Positions 17,057 through 26,005 of a DNA stretch of 64,000 bases are shown piece by piece (the first letter of the stretch is position 1; the number at the start of each line of letters is the position of its first letter). A program made the position numbers and the translations under genes. The stretch covers positions 496,001-560,000 of the forward strand of contig NZ_JAEUAV010000001.1 of the NCBI RefSeq assembly GCF_019511605.1. The letters are read 5' to 3'. Below the pieces are notes generated by a model. That model was not told the origin of the DNA. It saw nothing but the letters and a program-made list of their open reading frames with translations, and ran no database searches. This DNA is from Paraburkholderia phenoliruptrix. Its GTDB lineage: Bacteria; Pseudomonadota; Gammaproteobacteria; Burkholderiales; Burkholderiaceae.

Positions 17057-17811
17057 TGCGCGGCCGTGTAGCGTATGCAGGTGCCATTCACGAAGCCTAT
17101 CCGCACGCGCAAGGCGTGCAGCTTGCGGACGGACGCGTGTGCCGCGAAGACCAGGTGGTGTGGCTCGCGCCCATCGAAGTCGGCACCATGTTTGCACTTG
17201 GTCTGAATTACGCCGAACATGCGAAGGAGCTGCAATTCAGCAAGCAGGAAGAGCCGCTCGTATTTCTCAAAGGACCGGGCACCGTGCTCGGTCATCGCGG
17301 CTTCACGCGCCGTCCTGCCGATGTGACTTTCATGCACTACGAGTGCGAGCTCGCTGTCGTGATCGGACGCACCGCGCGCAATGTTCAGCGCGACAACGCA
17401 ATGGAGCACGTGGCCGGCTACATGATCGCGAACGACTACGCGATTCGCGATTACCTCGAAAACTATTACCGCCCGAACCTGCGCGTGAAGAATCGCGACG
17501 GCGCCACGGTGCTGGGCCCCTGGTTCGTCGATGCAGCGGATATTCGCGACGTTGCGCAACTGGAATTGCGCACTTTCGTCAACGGCACGCTGCAGCAACG
17601 CGGCAACACGCGCGACCTGGTAACCGATATCCCGGCGTTGATCGAATACCTGAGCGGTTTCATGACGCTCGCGCCGGGCGACGTCATTCTCACCGGCACG
17701 CCCGAAGGCGTTGTGAATGTGAATGCCGGCGACGAGGTGGTGTGCGAGATCGACGGCCTTGGCCGCCTCGTCAACACGATCGCATCGGACACGGATTTCG
17801 GCCGTACCTGA
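17053..17811 (+). CDS. hpaG2: 2-hydroxyhepta-2,4-diene-1,7-dioate isomerase / OPET decarboxylase, metal-binding subunit
   Basis: A 252-residue fumarylacetoacetase-fold enzyme matching the C-terminal half of HpaG/HpcE. It retains the metal ligands in MHYECELAVVIG, and the conserved IANDYAIRDYLENYYRPNLR and FMTLAPGDVILTGTPEGV. Start is ATG at 17053, coupled to the hpaG1 stop; a second ATG follows at once. In enterobacteria the two halves are one fused polypeptide; here they are separate overlapping genes, so a heteromer is likely. Its stop lies inside a 14-bp tandem duplication. Confidence 0.92.
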   Translation: MMRGRVAYAGAIHEAYPHAQGVQLADGRVCREDQVVWLAPIEVGTMFALGLNYAEHAKELQFSKQEEPLVFLKGPGTVLGHRGFTRRPADVTFMHYECELAVVIGRTARNVQRDNAMEHVAGYMIANDYAIRDYLENYYRPNLRVKNRDGATVLGPWFVDAADIRDVAQLELRTFVNGTLQQRGNTRDLVTDIPALIEYLSGFMTLAPGDVILTGTPEGVVNVNAGDEVVCEIDGLGRLVNTIASDTDFGRT

Positions 17812-17828
17812 GCCGCCGTACCTGAGCC
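17801..17828. repeat. 14-bp tandem duplication at the hpaG2 stop
   Basis: gccgtacctgagcc occurs twice without a gap, at 17801-17814 and 17815-17828. The first copy contains the hpaG2 stop codon TGA. The second copy is untranslated spacer before hpaE, so the duplication lengthens the intergenic gap without changing a protein. Confidence 0.95.
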
Positions 17829-17872
17829 GTAGGCGCAGCGCAACAGCGAAGTACAAACGCAAGGACCACGCA

Positions 17873-19330
17873 ATGCGAATAGAACATCTGATCAACGGCA
17901 AGACGGCCGGTGCGAAAGACTACTTTGAAACCGTCAACCCGGCGACCCAGCAAGTGCTCGCCGAAGTCGCGCGCGGCGGCGCAGAAGAAGTCCACGCCGC
18001 AGTGCGCGCCGCCAAAGAGGCGTTTCCCGCCTGGGCAGCAAAGTCCGCCCCTGAGCGCGCGAAGCTTGTTCGCAAACTCGGCGAGCTGATTGCGAAAAGC
18101 GTGCCGGATATTTCGGAAGCCGAAACGAAAGACACCGGTCAGACGATTTCGCAAACGCGCAAGCAACTGGTGCCGCGCGCAGCCGACAACTTCAGCTATT
18201 TCGCCGAAATGTGCACCCGCGTGGACGGCCACACTTATCCGACCGACACGCACCTGAATTACACGCTGTTCCAGCCGGTGGGCGTATGTGCACTGATTTC
18301 GCCGTGGAATGTGCCGTTCATGACGGCGACATGGAAAGTCGCCCCATGCCTCGCGTTCGGCAACACCGCGGTGTTGAAAATGAGCGAGCTGTCGCCGCTC
18401 ACTGCGTCGATGCTCGGCACGCTTGCGCTGGAAGCCGGCATTCCTGCGGGCGTACTCAACGTGGTGCACGGCTTCGGCAAAGAGACCGGCGAGCCGCTCG
18501 TCGCGCACCCGGACGTGCGCGCGGTGTCGTTCACCGGCTCCACTGCCACGGGCAACCGGATCGTGCAAACGGCCGGGCTCAAGAAGTTCTCGATGGAGCT
18601 GGGCGGCAAGTCGCCATTCGTGGTGTTCGACGACGCCGACTTCGAACGCGCGCTCGACGCCGCCCTCTTTATGATCTTCTCGAACAACGGCGAACGCTGC
18701 ACCGCCGGCTCGCGCATTCTGGTGCAAAAGTCCATCTACGCAGAGTTCGCGCAGCGCTTCGTGGAGCGAGCAAAGCGCCTCACGGTGGGCGATCCGCTGG
18801 CCGAGAGCACGATTATCGGGCCGATGATCAGTCAGGGGCATCTGGCCAAAGTGCGCAGCTATATCGAGCTCGGCCCCAAGGAAGGCGCCACGCTCGCGTG
18901 CGGCGGCCTCGACACACCGGATTTGCCCGACGCCCTGCGCAAAGGCAACTTCGTCATGCCAACGGTTTTCGTGGACGTGGATAACCGCATGCGCATCGCG
19001 CAGGAAGAGATCTTCGGCCCGGTCGCCTGCCTGATTCCATTCGACGACGAAGCCCACGCGATCCGGCTCGCAAACGACATCTCTTACGGTCTGTCGAGCT
19101 ACATCTGGACGGAGAACACCGGACGCGCGCATCGCGTCGCAGCCGCAGTAGAAGCCGGCATGTGCTTCGTCAACAGTCAGAACGTGCGCGATCTGCGCCA
19201 GCCGTTTGGCGGCACCAAGGCATCGGGCGTGGGACGCGAAGGCGGCACGTGGAGCTACGAGGTATTCCTCGAGCCGAAGAACGTGTGCGTGTCGCTCGGC
19301 TCACATCACATTCCGCGCTGGGGCGTCTGA
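17873..19330 (+). CDS. hpaE: 5-carboxymethyl-2-hydroxymuconate semialdehyde dehydrogenase
   Basis: A 485-residue NAD-dependent aldehyde dehydrogenase that oxidises the semialdehyde made by HpaD. Catalytic Glu242 (FSMELGGKSP) and Cys276 (NNGERCTAGSR) are intact, with the coenzyme segment LISPWNVPFM at 141-150. The N-terminus MRIEHLINGK matches HpaE proteins; AAGGA lies 9 nt before the ATG at 17873. It is the third gene of the hpa operon, 61 bp after hpaG2. Product specificity is inferred from the surrounding pathway genes, since this fold alone does not define it. Confidence 0.94.
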   Translation: MRIEHLINGKTAGAKDYFETVNPATQQVLAEVARGGAEEVHAAVRAAKEAFPAWAAKSAPERAKLVRKLGELIAKSVPDISEAETKDTGQTISQTRKQLVPRAADNFSYFAEMCTRVDGHTYPTDTHLNYTLFQPVGVCALISPWNVPFMTATWKVAPCLAFGNTAVLKMSELSPLTASMLGTLALEAGIPAGVLNVVHGFGKETGEPLVAHPDVRAVSFTGSTATGNRIVQTAGLKKFSMELGGKSPFVVFDDADFERALDAALFMIFSNNGERCTAGSRILVQKSIYAEFAQRFVERAKRLTVGDPLAESTIIGPMISQGHLAKVRSYIELGPKEGATLACGGLDTPDLPDALRKGNFVMPTVFVDVDNRMRIAQEEIFGPVACLIPFDDEAHAIRLANDISYGLSSYIWTENTGRAHRVAAAVEAGMCFVNSQNVRDLRQPFGGTKASGVGREGGTWSYEVFLEPKNVCVSLGSHHIPRWGV

Positions 19331-19391
19331 TTCGCGGTCCATATCGCGCGCGGCGCCATGCGTCTCGCAGCACAAAAAGGAGGAGGCCAGG

Positions 19392-20255
19392 ATGGGCAAG
19401 CTCGCACTGGCAGCGAAAGTGACCCACGTACCGTCGTTATATCTGTCCGAGCTCGACGGTCCGCATAAGGGTTGCCGTCAGCCCGCTATCGACGGTCACC
19501 ATGAAATCGGCCGGCGTTGCCGTGAGTTGGGCGTGGACACGATTGTCGTGTTCGACGTGCATTGGCTCGTCAATAGCGAGTACCACATCAATTGCGCGCC
19601 GAATTTCGAAGGTGTTTATACGAGCAACGAGCTGCCGCATTTCATCAAGAACATGCCTTACGCGTATCCCGGCAATGTCGGGCTCGGACATCTGATCGCG
19701 GAAGTCGCCAATGAAATGGGCGTGAAAAGCCGCGCGCATAGCGAAACCACGCTCGAACTGGAATACGGCACTCTGGTGCCCATGCGCTATATGAATAGCG
19801 ACCAGCATTTCAAGGCCGTGTCGGTTGCCGGCTGGTGCATGTGGCATCAGCTCGAAACGAGCGCACGTTTTGGCCTCGCGGTGCGCAAGGCAATCGAAGA
19901 GCGCTACGACGGCACGGTGGCAATTCTCGCGAGCGGCTCGCTCAGTCATCACTTTGCCGAGAACGGCACAGCCGAGCAGTTCATGCACAAGGTGTGGAGT
20001 CCATTTCTCGAGCAGATGGACCGCCGCGTGGTCGAATTATGGCAAGCCGGCGACTGGAAAACCTTCTGCGCAATGCTGCCGCTTTACAACGAAAAATGCT
20101 GGGGCGAAGGCGGCATGCACGACACGGCCATGCTGCTTGGCGCGCTGGGTTGGGACCGCTACGAGGGCAAGGTGGAAGTCGTCACGCCATATTTCGGCAG
20201 TTCGGGAACCGGTCAGATCAATGCGATTTTTCCGGTCACGCCGCTGCCTGTCTGA
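19392..20255 (+). CDS. hpaD: Homoprotocatechuate 2,3-dioxygenase (class III, LigB type)
   Basis: A 287-residue ring-cleaving enzyme that opens 3,4-dihydroxyphenylacetate next to the diol using Fe(II). It has the LigB-type pattern: THVPSLYLSELDGPHKGCRQ near the start, VVFDVHWLV near residue 55, and ILASGSLSHHF near 180, supplying His ligands and catalytic His. This is the class III type found with HpaE/HpaF genes, as opposed to the vicinal-oxygen-chelate type. AAGGAGGAGG precedes the ATG at 19392. It starts the lower pathway; its substrate must be made by a hydroxylase encoded outside the window. Confidence 0.94.
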   Translation: MGKLALAAKVTHVPSLYLSELDGPHKGCRQPAIDGHHEIGRRCRELGVDTIVVFDVHWLVNSEYHINCAPNFEGVYTSNELPHFIKNMPYAYPGNVGLGHLIAEVANEMGVKSRAHSETTLELEYGTLVPMRYMNSDQHFKAVSVAGWCMWHQLETSARFGLAVRKAIEERYDGTVAILASGSLSHHFAENGTAEQFMHKVWSPFLEQMDRRVVELWQAGDWKTFCAMLPLYNEKCWGEGGMHDTAMLLGALGWDRYEGKVEVVTPYFGSSGTGQINAIFPVTPLPV

Positions 20256-20288
20256 ACCGAAGTGCGAATCGACAACGGAGAACTTATC

Positions 20289-20690
20289 GTGCCGCATCTG
20301 ACACTCGAGTACAGCGCCAATCTCGCTGACAATAAAAGTATTGGCCGCCTGTGCAAGACGCTCGCTCAATGTCTTGCCGAACAGAGCGAAAACGGGCAGC
20401 GGGTTTATCCGCTCGGCGGCATTCGTGTGCGCGCGCTACGCTGCGAACACTATTGCATTGCCGATGGACGCGCCGACGCCGCCTTCCTGCACGCGAACCT
20501 GAAGATCGCCGCCGGACGCTCTGATGCCGTGAAAAAAGCTACCGGCGACGCCATATTCATGCTCATCAAGGAGCACTTTGCCGATCAATTCGAACAGAAT
20601 GGGCTCGCTTTGTCGCTGGAATTGAACGAATTCAGCGAGGCCGGCACCTGGAAACACAACAACCTCCACGCGCGGCTCAACGCGCATTAG
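20289..20690 (+). CDS. hpaF: 5-carboxymethyl-2-hydroxymuconate delta-isomerase
   Basis: A 133-residue member of the CHMI/tautomerase superfamily. The chosen GTG start gives MPHLTLEYSANL, leaving Pro as N-terminal residue after Met removal, which is the catalytic base of this family; any longer start would bury it. GGAG precedes the GTG by 8 nt. RVYPLGGIRVRA and LKIAAGRS correspond to conserved CHMI segments. It isomerises the product of HpaE before HpaG decarboxylation. It is 33 bp from hpaD and 42 bp from hpaH within the operon. Confidence 0.93.
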   Translation: MPHLTLEYSANLADNKSIGRLCKTLAQCLAEQSENGQRVYPLGGIRVRALRCEHYCIADGRADAAFLHANLKIAAGRSDAVKKATGDAIFMLIKEHFADQFEQNGLALSLELNEFSEAGTWKHNNLHARLNAH

Positions 20691-20732
20691 AGAGACGATG
20701 CGCACGCGTTACGGCTCTATTGAGAATTCATC

Positions 20733-21536
20733 ATGTTAGACATCCAAACTATTCGCGACCTGGCTGCGCAACTCGATCATGCCGAGAAAACCCGCACCCA
20801 GTTGCGCCACTTTTCCGCCGCCTATCCGCAGATGACGGTTGAAGACGGCTACGCAATCCAGCGCGAATGGGTGAAGCTCAAACTTGCCGAAGGCCATGCA
20901 ATCAAAGGGCGCAAGATCGGCCTCACGTCGCGCGCAATGCAGCGTTCGTCGCAAATCGACGAGCCGGACTACGCGCCGCTTCTCGATAGCATGTTTATCG
21001 AAAACGGCCAGGACATTCGCGCGGATCGCTTCATTGCGCCGCGCGTGGAAGTGGAACTGGCGTTCGTATTGAACAGGCCGCTTAAAGGCCCCGGTGTCAC
21101 GCTGTTCGATGTACTGGATGCCACAGCGTACGTTACGCCCGCCGTGGAAATTATCGACGCGCGCATCGAACAATTCGACCGCGAGACGCGTGCGCCGCGC
21201 AAGGTGTACGACACGATTTCCGACTTCGCGGCCAATGCCGGCGTCGTGCTGGGCGGGCGCCCCGTGCGTCCGCTGGATGTCGATCTTCGCTGGGTCGGCG
21301 CGCTGCTGTACAAGAACGGCGCCGTCGAGGAAAGCGGACTCGCGGCGGCCGTGCTGAACCATCCGGCCACGGGCGTGGCGTGGCTCGCGAACAAGATTGC
21401 CCCATACGACGAAATGCTCAACGCAAACGACGTGATTCTGAGCGGCTCGTTCACCAGTCCGATTGCGGCGAGGGCAGGCGACACGTTCCATGTCGACTAT
21501 GGTCCGCTTGGCGGCATCGCTTTGAACTTCATTTGA
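20733..21536 (+). CDS. hpaH: 2-oxo-hept-3-ene-1,7-dioate hydratase
   Basis: A 267-residue hydratase/decarboxylase of the fumarylacetoacetase-like superfamily (MhpD/HpaH branch). It carries [30 protein letters not shown] and the metal ligands in [12 protein letters not shown]. It adds water to the dienedioate made by HpaG, giving the substrate for the HpaI aldolase. The start is ATG at 20733, after gaattcatc; the ribosome site is weak. The stop is 8 bp before hpaI, so the two are surely co-transcribed. Confidence 0.94.
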   Translation: MLDIQTIRDLAAQLDHAEKTRTQLRHFSAAYPQMTVEDGYAIQREWVKLKLAEGHAIKGRKIGLTSRAMQRSSQIDEPDYAPLLDSMFIENGQDIRADRFIAPRVEVELAFVLNRPLKGPGVTLFDVLDATAYVTPAVEIIDARIEQFDRETRAPRKVYDTISDFAANAGVVLGGRPVRPLDVDLRWVGALLYKNGAVEESGLAAAVLNHPATGVAWLANKIAPYDEMLNANDVILSGSFTSPIAARAGDTFHVDYGPLGGIALNFI

Positions 21537-21544
21537 GTGCGCTC

Positions 21545-22348
21545 ATGTCTTTGCCGCAAAACACCTTCAAACATGCGCTACGCGAAGGCAAGCCGCAATT
21601 CGGGCTGTGGGTCGCGCTGGCCGACGCGTACGTCACTGAGTTGCTGGCCACCGCCGGTTTCGACTGGTTGCTGATCGACAACGAACACGCTCCGAACGAC
21701 GTGCGCAGCACGCTCGCGCAATTGCAGGCGGTCGCGGCCTACGCATCGCATCCAGTCGTGCGACCGGTACGAAGCGACAGCGCCTTGATCAAGCAACTGC
21801 TCGACATCGGCGCGCAGACGCTACTGCTGCCGATGATCGACACCGCCGGCGAGGCCGCAGCCGCAGTCGCGGCAACGCGCTACCCGCCGCACGGCATTCG
21901 CGGGGTGGGCAGTGCGCTGGCGCGCGCGTCGCGCTGGAACCGTGTGCCCGACTACCTGCATCGCGCGGCCGACGAACTGTGCGTGATCGTGCAAGCCGAG
22001 ACGGTGCAGAGCATGCAGAACCTGCCGGAGATTGCGGCAGTGGAGGGCGTCGACGGCGTGTTTTTCGGGCCTTCGGACCTGAGCGCGTCGATGGGCCTGC
22101 TCGGCAAGCCGGGCGATGCAAGCGTGCGTGCGGCGATTCGCGACGGCATACAAACCGTGCGGCGCGCGGGCAAAGCAGCGGGCGTGCTGGCGCCGGACCG
22201 CGCAATCGCCGAAGAGTATCTGGCCGCGGGGGCTGTGTTTGTAGCTGTAGGAACCGATACCGGTTTGTTGAGCCGCGCGGCGGGAGAACTGGCGGCATCG
22301 TATAAGCGGGGAGCAGGTTCGGATAGCGCGATAGCGGGTGGGTATTGA
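21545..22348 (+). CDS. hpaI: 4-hydroxy-2-oxoheptane-1,7-dioate aldolase
   Basis: A 267-residue class II (metal-dependent) aldolase of the HpcH/HpaI family that splits the last intermediate into pyruvate and succinic semialdehyde. Visible active-site features are His in LLIDNEHAP, Arg in VVRPVR, and metal ligands Glu ([10 protein letters not shown]) and Asp ([10 protein letters not shown]). The ATG at 21545 follows hpaH by 8 bp; a longer frame upstream overlaps hpaH and is not needed. It ends the operon. The succinic semialdehyde would enter the citric acid cycle through a dehydrogenase not in the window. Confidence 0.94.
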   Translation: MSLPQNTFKHALREGKPQFGLWVALADAYVTELLATAGFDWLLIDNEHAPNDVRSTLAQLQAVAAYASHPVVRPVRSDSALIKQLLDIGAQTLLLPMIDTAGEAAAAVAATRYPPHGIRGVGSALARASRWNRVPDYLHRAADELCVIVQAETVQSMQNLPEIAAVEGVDGVFFGPSDLSASMGLLGKPGDASVRAAIRDGIQTVRRAGKAAGVLAPDRAIAEEYLAAGAVFVAVGTDTGLLSRAAGELAASYKRGAGSDSAIAGGY

Positions 22349-22379
22349 CTGCACGTCTCCGACGAAGACATCGCCATCT

Positions 22380-22414
22380 GCAATTACCCCAAAGACGCAA
22401 ACGCGGGTAATCGC
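22380..22414. terminator. Possible stem-loop between convergent hpaI and GGDEF-EAL gene
   Basis: gcaattaccc and gggtaatcgc form a 10-bp stem with one mismatch across a 15-nt loop. There is no T run on either side, so it is at best a weak or Rho-assisted terminator between the two converging transcripts. Confidence 0.35.
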
Positions 22415-22473
22415 ACACTCCACGGTGCACTACCGCGAATGAAGCCCGGCACCCTTGCGCGTTCGGCTGTCTG

Positions 22474-24807
22474 TCACTCCCCCGCCGGCCACGGCAGCCC
22501 TTGCGCGGACCAGTCCAGCTCCACGCCGATCACCGAGCGCTCATCCGCGAACTGCACGGCGAGCGTAACCGCAATGCACGGCCGGCCGCTCGCGAGAGAA
22601 AGGTAAGGATTACTGGCGACTGGCACACCCGGCAGCAGCACCGCATTGCGATAATACGGCCGATGGTCCCAGCGCGCGTCGCGTGGATTGGCCACTGGCT
22701 GCAACGACGCGCCGTCTCTCACCCATGCCGGGCCCGGCACCTCCGGCCCGACCTGCCGCCCCGAATCGTCGAGAATAAAACAGCTCACGGAACGCTCGTA
22801 CGTCGCGAGCGTGGCGAATGCACGCGTCATGTCGGCGCCCGCCTGCAACGCGGCTGCGGCCTCGCGCAATGCGACGCGATACGGCTCCACCTCGGATTCG
22901 AACAGCGCATGCTGATGCGCGCGGCCTTGCGCGATCACGTCGAAAGCATCGTCTATACGCACATGCACCGAACCCGGCGGTGTGATCTCGGGGGCTGGCC
23001 GCCCGAGTAGATAGCCTTGCGCGAAGTCCACGTTCGATTCGACCGCGAGTATCAGTTCCTCGGTCGTCTCCACGCCCTCCACCACCACCAGCATGCCGGC
23101 CTGATGCAACAGCGACACGAGCTTCGGCAAAATCGGTTGGCCTGTGCCGTGGCCTGTCGCGCGTATCAGTTCGCCGTCGAGCTTGACGATGTCCGGTCGA
23201 ATGCGCAGCAGCCGGTCGAGGTTCGATTGGCCCGCGCCGAAGTCGTCGACCGCGATCACGAACCCGTGCTCCCGGTACAAGGCCGCCGCGCGCGACATGT
23301 CGTCGACGCTGCCGCCGTGCGATTCGAGAATCTCCAGCACCAGTTGCTCCGGCGCGAGCCCCACTCTTTGCACGATGCCGGCCAGTTCATCGGCATAGCC
23401 TTCGGCGACGAAGGTGGCCGGCAGAATGTTGAGGAACAGCCAGCCTTCGCCGGGCAACGAAGCGCGCGCATTGGCCAGATGCACGGCGTGGCTCGCGCGG
23501 TCGAGCACGCCCTCGTCGCTCGACGGCTTGGGTGCGAACAGCACGGCCGGCGGCAGCAGCGTGCCGTCTTCCAGTTCGCCGCGCAGCAGCGCCTCGAAAC
23601 CAATCTGCTTCTGATGCGACAGGCTGAAGAGCGGCTGAAAATGCGAGGTCAGGTAATAGTCCTCCCATTTATGCCGCGAGCCCGCCGTGCCCGCTGCGCC
23701 GCACGCGTCCTCGATCAGCAGTTGCAGCGGGGCGTCGGGTAGCGGGCGCTCGGCGCACACGCGGTTGCGGCCGGAATGCTTGGCGCGCAGCAAGGCTTCG
23801 TCGGCGCGATCGAGCAGCACCATGATGTTCTCGCCAGTGCGGTGCTCGGCCACGCCGAAGCTCGCGGTCAGATTGCCGTCGGGACGCTCCAGCGCCGCAA
23901 TCGCGCCGCGCAATTGCTCGGCGAGCTCGAGCGCGCCGCGAAGCCCGTTGCTCGACAGCACCGCGAACTCCTCGCCGCCGATCCGGCTCACGCTGTCGGT
24001 GCGCGAGGTGCCATCGAGCAGAACCTGGGCGACCTGACGCAGAGCGAGGTCGCCCACCGCATGTCCAAAGCGGTCGTTCAGCGACTTGAAGTTGTCGATG
24101 TCGAGAAAGATCGCGCTTACCTGCCCGCCCTGTGCGACGTCGGCAAGACGACGCTCTGCCTGGGTCACGAATGCACGGCGGTTTTGCAGGCCGGTCAGCG
24201 GATCGGTAGCGGCCAGTTGTGCCAGTCGGTCCTCGAGCAGGAAGTGATTGCGCCGGAACCAGTAAAAGCCGAAATGAAAAACCACAGCGGTCGGCATGCC
24301 GATCGCCGCGACCCACATCCACACCACGATATTCAACTCGGCCGTGCGCGGCGCACCGAGCAGCAAACCAGCCGCCGCTGCGTAGAAGAACGCGCTGCCG
24401 ACGAAGAAATGCGTGGGCGTGAGCCACAACGGCGCGGCGCAGACCGGTATGACGACCAGAGCCGGCAAGCTCCACAACAGCGGCTGTTGCACGCCTGCCA
24501 CGTTGAGCGCGAGGCCAACCACCAGCGTGAGCGAGAACGCCACGCCGATCGCGCCGAAGGTCCACGTGGACCGCGTGCGCGGGATGGCGAGCACCAGCAG
24601 CGCCAGCACCAATGCGCAGCCGAGCCGGTAGGCAAGCGGCTTCGCCGGCTCGCCGGCGAAGCCGCGCGCCACCACGAGGCAAAGAAAGGCGACGACCGTG
24701 AACGCCATGGTCACCGTCGAAAGCGGACGCTGGTGTTCGAGCGAGCGCCGGTGAAAGCGCTCGCGCAGGCCGGCATCGGCGGATTGCTGCGGCAAGGTCA
24801 GGAGCAT
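22474..24807 (-). CDS. Membrane GGDEF-EAL protein with C-terminal sensor-like region
   Basis: About 777 residues. The N-terminal 200 contain roughly six membrane helices, a MASE-like sensor. A GGDEF domain follows (about 205-370) with GGEEF intact but without the inhibitory RxxD: the site reads SRTDSVSRIGGEEF, so Arg is not at the right position. The EAL domain (about 395-640) keeps FEALLRGE, NILP, LEILES, VDDFGAGQSN, VKLDGE and VEGVETTEE. The last 140 residues (ending GVELDWSAQGLPW) have a Cache/PAS-like look, with RPYYRNAVLLPGVPVASNPYLS. It is divergent from the cellulose operon, so control of BcsA through cyclic-di-GMP is likely. The start is uncertain: ATG 24807, GTG 24834 or TTG 24855. 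Confidence 0.88.
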   Translation of the reverse strand: MLLTLPQQSADAGLRERFHRRSLEHQRPLSTVTMAFTVVAFLCLVVARGFAGEPAKPLAYRLGCALVLALLVLAIPRTRSTWTFGAIGVAFSLTLVVGLALNVAGVQQPLLWSLPALVVIPVCAAPLWLTPTHFFVGSAFFYAAAAGLLLGAPRTAELNIVVWMWVAAIGMPTAVVFHFGFYWFRRNHFLLEDRLAQLAATDPLTGLQNRRAFVTQAERRLADVAQGGQVSAIFLDIDNFKSLNDRFGHAVGDLALRQVAQVLLDGTSRTDSVSRIGGEEFAVLSSNGLRGALELAEQLRGAIAALERPDGNLTASFGVAEHRTGENIMVLLDRADEALLRAKHSGRNRVCAERPLPDAPLQLLIEDACGAAGTAGSRHKWEDYYLTSHFQPLFSLSHQKQIGFEALLRGELEDGTLLPPAVLFAPKPSSDEGVLDRASHAVHLANARASLPGEGWLFLNILPATFVAEGYADELAGIVQRVGLAPEQLVLEILESHGGSVDDMSRAAALYREHGFVIAVDDFGAGQSNLDRLLRIRPDIVKLDGELIRATGHGTGQPILPKLVSLLHQAGMLVVVEGVETTEELILAVESNVDFAQGYLLGRPAPEITPPGSVHVRIDDAFDVIAQGRAHQHALFESEVEPYRVALREAAAALQAGADMTRAFATLATYERSVSCFILDDSGRQVGPEVPGPAWVRDGASLQPVANPRDARWDHRPYYRNAVLLPGVPVASNPYLSLASGRPCIAVTLAVQFADERSVIGVELDWSAQGLPWPAGE

Positions 24808-25400
24808 GGGATGGCTAGGGGCAGGTCCGGTCACTCTACCTATGTATATCGGCAAACATCTGACGAATATTTAGCCTTACGACATGATTCGGCAATTAAT
24901 ACACGGGAAGGCTTTTGGCAGGCGAGCCGCCGGGTTGTCATGCAGCCGACATCCGGTTATGCCGATTGCGGCCCACATTGTTAAAGATCATACATTCAGC
25001 GCCCGGAAATTAATTCCGAAGGTATTATTGCGCGCTGCATTTTCACGACGGTCCGCGCGTGGCAAGCAAAGCCTCAAACAACCGGCTCCGCCCCGCCTTC
25101 ATGCGAGTTCAACGCTGCGAACTGCACGACGGGCGGCTTCGCAAGGCGTCGACACGGCGCGGCAAGCTGGCCATGTGCTGATCGAGCGACCGTTTCGCGC
25201 GTATCGGACAGGTGACCGAAAGTGGCTAAAAGTTAATGTCTTAAGTAGACTGCTCCAAACTGTGCGGAAGCGCCTGGTTATTGCGGCAAAAATAACTTGC
25301 GTCTGCGTGCAACGCGCGATTTATACGAACACCTTTCTCCTGCACCCGGTCGTCGGCATCTGCGGTATCAGTTTCCCGCGACGGCCATTCTCCAGACAAC
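24808..25400. promoter_or_regulatory. AT-richer divergent control region of the cellulose operon
   Basis: About 590 bp between the GGDEF-EAL gene and bcsD, clearly more AT-rich than the surroundings. It contains an inverted repeat cggaa-attaa-ttccg at 25004-25018 and another, gttatt at 25277-25282 with aataac at 25291-25296. Either could bind a regulator. I cannot place a -35/-10 pair with confidence, and open frames here lack ribosome sites. Confidence 0.4.
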
Positions 25401-25856
25401 ATGGCTGCAATCCTCGATTACCTGCTCGAACGTCAACTGTCACCGCAATGGCGAGGCATGCTTTCTGCACTGGCCTCAGAGTTCGAAGCGCAGATTGGCC
25501 CCGCCGAGCTGCGTCAGTTGATGCACCGGGTGGGTAGCCGCTTTGCGGCCGCGCATCCGCTGCCTGCCTGCGACTCGACGGCGGACCTCGCGCGTACGCT
25601 GAACGCGCGCTGGCAGGCGATCGATTGGGGCTACGTTGAACTGGCGGACGAACGCGAGTCGCTACGCATCGTCCATTACTGCGCGCCGCTGCCCGCATTC
25701 GGCGACAGCGCGCTCGCGTGGACGCCGGCCTTTCTTGAGGGTGCGTACCAGACATGGTTGAGCGCGCTCGGCGCGCAGGGCCTGTCGGTCGTGCAGACAG
25801 GCGACTATGCGGACGATACCGCGCTGGAATTCCGGCTCGGCCGTCACGCGTTGTGA
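25401..25856 (+). CDS. bcsD: Cellulose biosynthesis protein BcsD
   Basis: A 151-residue soluble protein of the BcsD/AcsD family. In Komagataeibacter it forms a periplasmic octameric ring that helps align glucan chains during crystallisation. Recognisable features are YLLERQLSPQWRGMLSAL at the start, WQAIDWGYVELADE in the middle, and FLEGAYQTWLSALGA before the C-terminus. No signal peptide is visible, as in known members. No purine-rich ribosome site precedes the ATG. It opens the operon, 149 bp before bcsP. Confidence 0.85.
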   Translation: MAAILDYLLERQLSPQWRGMLSALASEFEAQIGPAELRQLMHRVGSRFAAAHPLPACDSTADLARTLNARWQAIDWGYVELADERESLRIVHYCAPLPAFGDSALAWTPAFLEGAYQTWLSALGAQGLSVVQTGDYADDTALEFRLGRHAL

Positions 25857-26005
25857 CGTAACAACAGCGGCAAACAATAACAATGACAAAGGCTGACGGC
25901 GCGCAGGACCGGTGCGCGCCGCCAGCCGGTTGGTAATCGGTTTGGGTCTGCGGCGGCTGCGCATGAAGACCGGGTAACGCGGGTCATGACAAGAATGGCG
26001 GCATC

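Noticed and set aside
17771..19132. A 453-residue open frame antisense to hpaE
   Set aside because: It mirrors an intact aldehyde dehydrogenase with conserved catalytic residues and shows only biased composition.
24884..25537. Possible gene in the region before bcsD
   Set aside because: The frame overlaps bcsD, lacks a ribosome site and has mixed low-complexity composition with no domain.
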